Below are positions 6,739-9,110 of a stretch of 9,110 nt of DNA, piece after piece. Location of the stretch: positions 1 through 9,110 of the forward strand of contig JAGCAV010000034.1 of NCBI GenBank assembly GCA_017652545.1, read 5' to 3'. Position numbers and translations under genes: made by a program. Under the pieces are notes generated by a model that worked only from the letters and a program-made list of their open reading frames with translations, was not told the DNA's origin and searched no databases. Numbering within the stretch: position 1 is the stretch's first letter; each line of letters starts with the position of its first letter. This stretch comes from Lachnospiraceae bacterium. GTDB lineage: Bacteria; Bacillota_A; Clostridia; Lachnospirales; Lachnospiraceae.

Positions 6739-6744
6739 TCCCTT
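6739..6744 (-). promoter_or_regulatory. Ribosome binding site of the yfhO-like gene
   Basis: AAGGGA on the minus strand precedes GTG 6733 by 5 nt. It is weaker than the AGGAGG sites of murB and hslO. Together with the 22 nt distance from addA it supports the GTG start. Confidence 0.5.
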
Positions 6745-6755
6745 TTCCAGACCTG

Positions 6756-9110
6756 TCAGTTTATGATCACAGGAATGCATTTCCCGAGCGCGAAAGAATA
6801 GATCAGGACCTCATCCGTTTCCAGACCTGTCATGCTCCGGAGCGCATCCGCATAGATCGAAAGCTGGAGACGGTATCTTCTGATCAGCGTCTCACCTTCC
6901 GGGTCATCTTTTTCAGCTACGCGGTCGGTTTTATAATCGAGGACCACGATCTTACCGTTCTCTTCAAACCATGCATCAATGATCCCCTGGACCAGCACGA
7001 TCTCATCGCTGTCCCACTCATTTTTGAGATCGCGCGCCTTTCGTCCGATGACAAACGGTGTCTCACGGTGCAGGACATTCTTTTCAAAAGCGTTCCGCAT
7101 CCTGTGTCCGATCGGATCTTCGGTAAAAGCACGAATATCTTCAACGCGGATCCGATCAGCGCCAAACTGATCTATTTTACCACACTTTACAAGACTTTCC
7201 AACTGCCCTTCGATATCCGGATCAGAATAATCCAGATGTTCCATCAGCGTATGATAGGCGCTGCCCCTGGCAGCTCCGCCCTCTGCGCTGTCAGACAGGT
7301 CATCCGCTGTAAAAGAGCCGGAACCGGTATCACCCGACAGTTCCATTGCATGCTGCCGCATTTCTTCCTCATACATGGGATGCTTCAGTTCGGATACGGA
7401 CACGGTTACCGGTATCGGAGTCCTTTCCTCCAGTGCACTGACATATCTCTCCCTTGCGGAAAGGAGGGCAAGCTCTTCCCTGAGCTTTGTCAGCCTGTCA
7501 TCATCCACAGCCTCTGAGCCCGGTCCGATGGAGGCAGTCCGCTGACCGGTGATGTGTTCCCTGACGGTATTCCACAGATCCTGTTCCCTGATCTCACTGA
7601 AATCAAGTGATGTTCCGTTTTTCCATTTTACCGGCATGATCAGGTCAAGGTAACATCCCGCCTGCAGACGGTACCGGGCCGGCAGAAGAACCTCTCTGCG
7701 GAGTCCCGCACTCTTCCATTTCTCCGAAGCCCTCTCAAGGTCCGGAACTGTTCCTGTCAGAATCAGTTTTTCCTTCGCACGGGTCATGGCAACATAAAGG
7801 ATCCTGAGTTCTTCACCCATTCCTTCTTTTTTCTGGTTTCCGGCGATGATCTGCCTCTGGAGAGAGGAAGTTCTCACATGATGCGATGTGTCAAGTTCAT
7901 CCATGCCGATACCGAATTCCGGATCTAGCAGGATCGTTTCCGTAAACTCGCGGCCTCCGATTTTCCTGCCCAGCCCGCATACAAACACGATCGGAAACTC
8001 CAGGCCCTTGCTCTTGTGAATCGTCATGATGCGTACGGTATTCTCTCCTGTTTCCGACAGGACAGCTTCCGGCGCATCGGATACCTTTTTGATATTTCTG
8101 ATATAGTGCAGAAAGCGGAACAGGCTCCGGTCGTTTCCCTGTTCAAAATCGATCGCTTTCTGAACAAGCAGGTTCAGGTTGGCATACCTCCTCTCCCCGC
8201 CGGGAAGGGCACATACATAGTGGGCATATCCTGTCACATCCAGCACATGCCAGATCAGTTCATGCACACTGCAGGAAGATACAAGGCTTCTTTGTTCATC
8301 CAGCATCCCTGTGAAATGTTCGGCTTTCCGGTTCCCCGTCCGGGCTGAGGCAAGGAGTGCCGAATAGAAATCCGTGTCTGGAGAAGCAGCCCTCATATCA
8401 GACAGCTCACCGTCCGTAAATCCTCCGACAGGTGACCGGAGCACACAGACCAGCGGGATATCCTGTTTGGGATTGTCGATGATGCTGAGCAATGCGAGTA
8501 CTGTCCGGATCTCCTGCGTCTCGAAATAACCGCCTCCACTGCCTGAAAATGAGGGGATCCCGTAGAGTGACAGCGCTTTTTCCAGCGCATCCGGCCATCT
8601 GTCTCCACCCCGGTACAGAATGGCAATATCCCCGTAGCCGGCTTTTCTGTATGTACCGGTCTCTTCATCGAGAATGGGATATTGTCCGATCATGCTGCTG
8701 ATCCGCTCAGCAATGACAAACGCTTCCTTCTCCCTGTCGGAGGCATGATCCCAGAGATTCTGGATCAGCACGTTTTCCGGATCCGGCATCGCCAGATCTT
8801 CTGCTTCGTCATCATCATCCAGGCCGGCTCCTGCATTCTCGAGAAGCCACAGCTCCGGCCTGGCATGGACATCCAGGCGGCCCTGATATTCATCCGGAAG
8901 CGGCGGAAACAGGGCTCCCGAATGAAGAAAAGCGTCCTGATCATAATCAACACCGCCTATATCCGCTGCCATGATCCCTTTAAAGACATCATTGACCGCT
9001 GAAAGAATGTTTCCCCGGCTCCTGAAGTTCCGGTGCAGTTCGACTGTATGGCTTTCTCCGGATACATCCATGATCTGTCCGGGTTCCCTGACCTTTTTCC
9101 AGGAGCGGTA
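6756..9110 (-). CDS. addA: ATP-dependent helicase/nuclease subunit A (AddA), 5' end cut off by window edge
   Basis: AddA is the helicase-nuclease subunit of AddAB, the Firmicute counterpart of RecBCD, which resects double-strand breaks to a Chi site for RecA loading. The frame is open through the right edge; the window holds the last 784 residues of a protein usually about 1150-1250 long, so Walker A and the first helicase motifs lie outside. Seen in order: ELHRNFRSR (superfamily 1 motif IV region), the 2B region with VLRSPVGGFTDGEL, VRIMTIHKSKGLEFP (motif V, about 7998-8042) and LRILYVAMTRAKEKL (motif VI, near 7763-7807). The C-terminal RecB-family nuclease shows GSAYHTLMEHLDY, GIIDAW and VLDYKTD, with the metal-binding Asp and Lys retained (about 6920-6986). 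Both activities therefore look intact. AddB would be expected upstream, outside the window. The Met codon at 9071 is internal, not the start. The yfhO-like gene follows after 22 nt. Confidence 0.97.
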   Translation of the reverse strand, partial: YRSWKKVREPGQIMDVSGESHTVELHRNFRSRGNILSAVNDVFKGIMAADIGGVDYDQDAFLHSGALFPPLPDEYQGRLDVHARPELWLLENAGAGLDDDDEAEDLAMPDPENVLIQNLWDHASDREKEAFVIAERISSMIGQYPILDEETGTYRKAGYGDIAILYRGGDRWPDALEKALSLYGIPSFSGSGGGYFETQEIRTVLALLSIIDNPKQDIPLVCVLRSPVGGFTDGELSDMRAASPDTDFYSALLASARTGNRKAEHFTGMLDEQRSLVSSCSVHELIWHVLDVTGYAHYVCALPGGERRYANLNLLVQKAIDFEQGNDRSLFRFLHYIRNIKKVSDAPEAVLSETGENTVRIMTIHKSKGLEFPIVFVCGLGRKIGGREFTETILLDPEFGIGMDELDTSHHVRTSSLQRQIIAGNQKKEGMGEELRILYVAMTRAKEKLILTGTVPDLERASEKWKSAGLRREVLLPARYRLQAGCYLDLIMPVKWKNGTSLDFSEIREQDLWNTVREHITGQRTASIGPGSEAVDDDRLTKLREELALLSARERYVSALEERTPIPVTVSVSELKHPMYEEEMRQHAMELSGDTGSGSFTADDLSDSAEGGAARGSAYHTLMEHLDYSDPDIEGQLESLVKCGKIDQFGADRIRVEDIRAFTEDPIGHRMRNAFEKNVLHRETPFVIGRKARDLKNEWDSDEIVLVQGIIDAWFEENGKIVVLDYKTDRVAEKDDPEGETLIRRYRLQLSIYADALRSMTGLETDEVLIYSFALGKCIPVIIN

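Noticed and set aside
8800..8825. TCATCATCATCC triplet repeat in addA as a functional repeat
   Set aside because: It simply encodes an Asp-rich loop (LDDDDEAED) in the AddA frame.

Overview
The window is a densely packed bacterial chromosomal segment. Every gene I can support lies on the minus strand, so transcription runs from high to low coordinates. The gene families point to a Gram-positive Firmicute, most likely a clostridial (Lachnospiraceae-like) species of mid G+C content: AddA-type recombination nuclease rather than RecBCD, a YfhO-family GT-C membrane protein, WhiA, IreB, and strong AGGAGG-type ribosome binding sites. The family level is inference from protein similarity and cannot be settled here.

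Layout in the direction of transcription: addA (3' two thirds only, entering at the right edge) - 22 nt - yfhO-like GT-C membrane protein - 8 nt overlap - murB - 9 nt - whiA (shortened) - 14 nt - hslO - 51 nt - maf - 97 nt with a good sigma-A promoter - ireB - 4 nt overlap - ruvX (runs off the left edge). The first six genes are so tightly packed that they are probably one transcript. ireB-ruvX have their own promoter (TTGATT, 17 nt spacer, TATAAT) and are the second unit. No stretch over 300 bases lacks a gene. I see no tRNA, rRNA, CRISPR array, insertion sequence or convincing intrinsic terminator.

The genes are mostly housekeeping: double-strand break processing (AddA), envelope polymer glycosylation (YfhO family), peptidoglycan precursor synthesis (MurB), division-linked regulation (WhiA), oxidative protein protection (Hsp33), nucleotide sanitation (Maf), control by a serine/threonine kinase (IreB) and RNA/Holliday-junction processing (RuvX).

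The most notable observation is in whiA. It encodes only 211 residues, against roughly 300-325 for the family. The extreme N-terminus is normal and the second LAGLIDADG repeat and C-terminal helix-turn-helix are intact, but about 100 residues making up the first LAGLIDADG repeat are missing in frame. Next to it, rapZ and yvcK, which usually separate murB from whiA in Firmicutes, are absent. I found no clear evidence of a wholly new system; the rest is ordinary core genome with a few local oddities.
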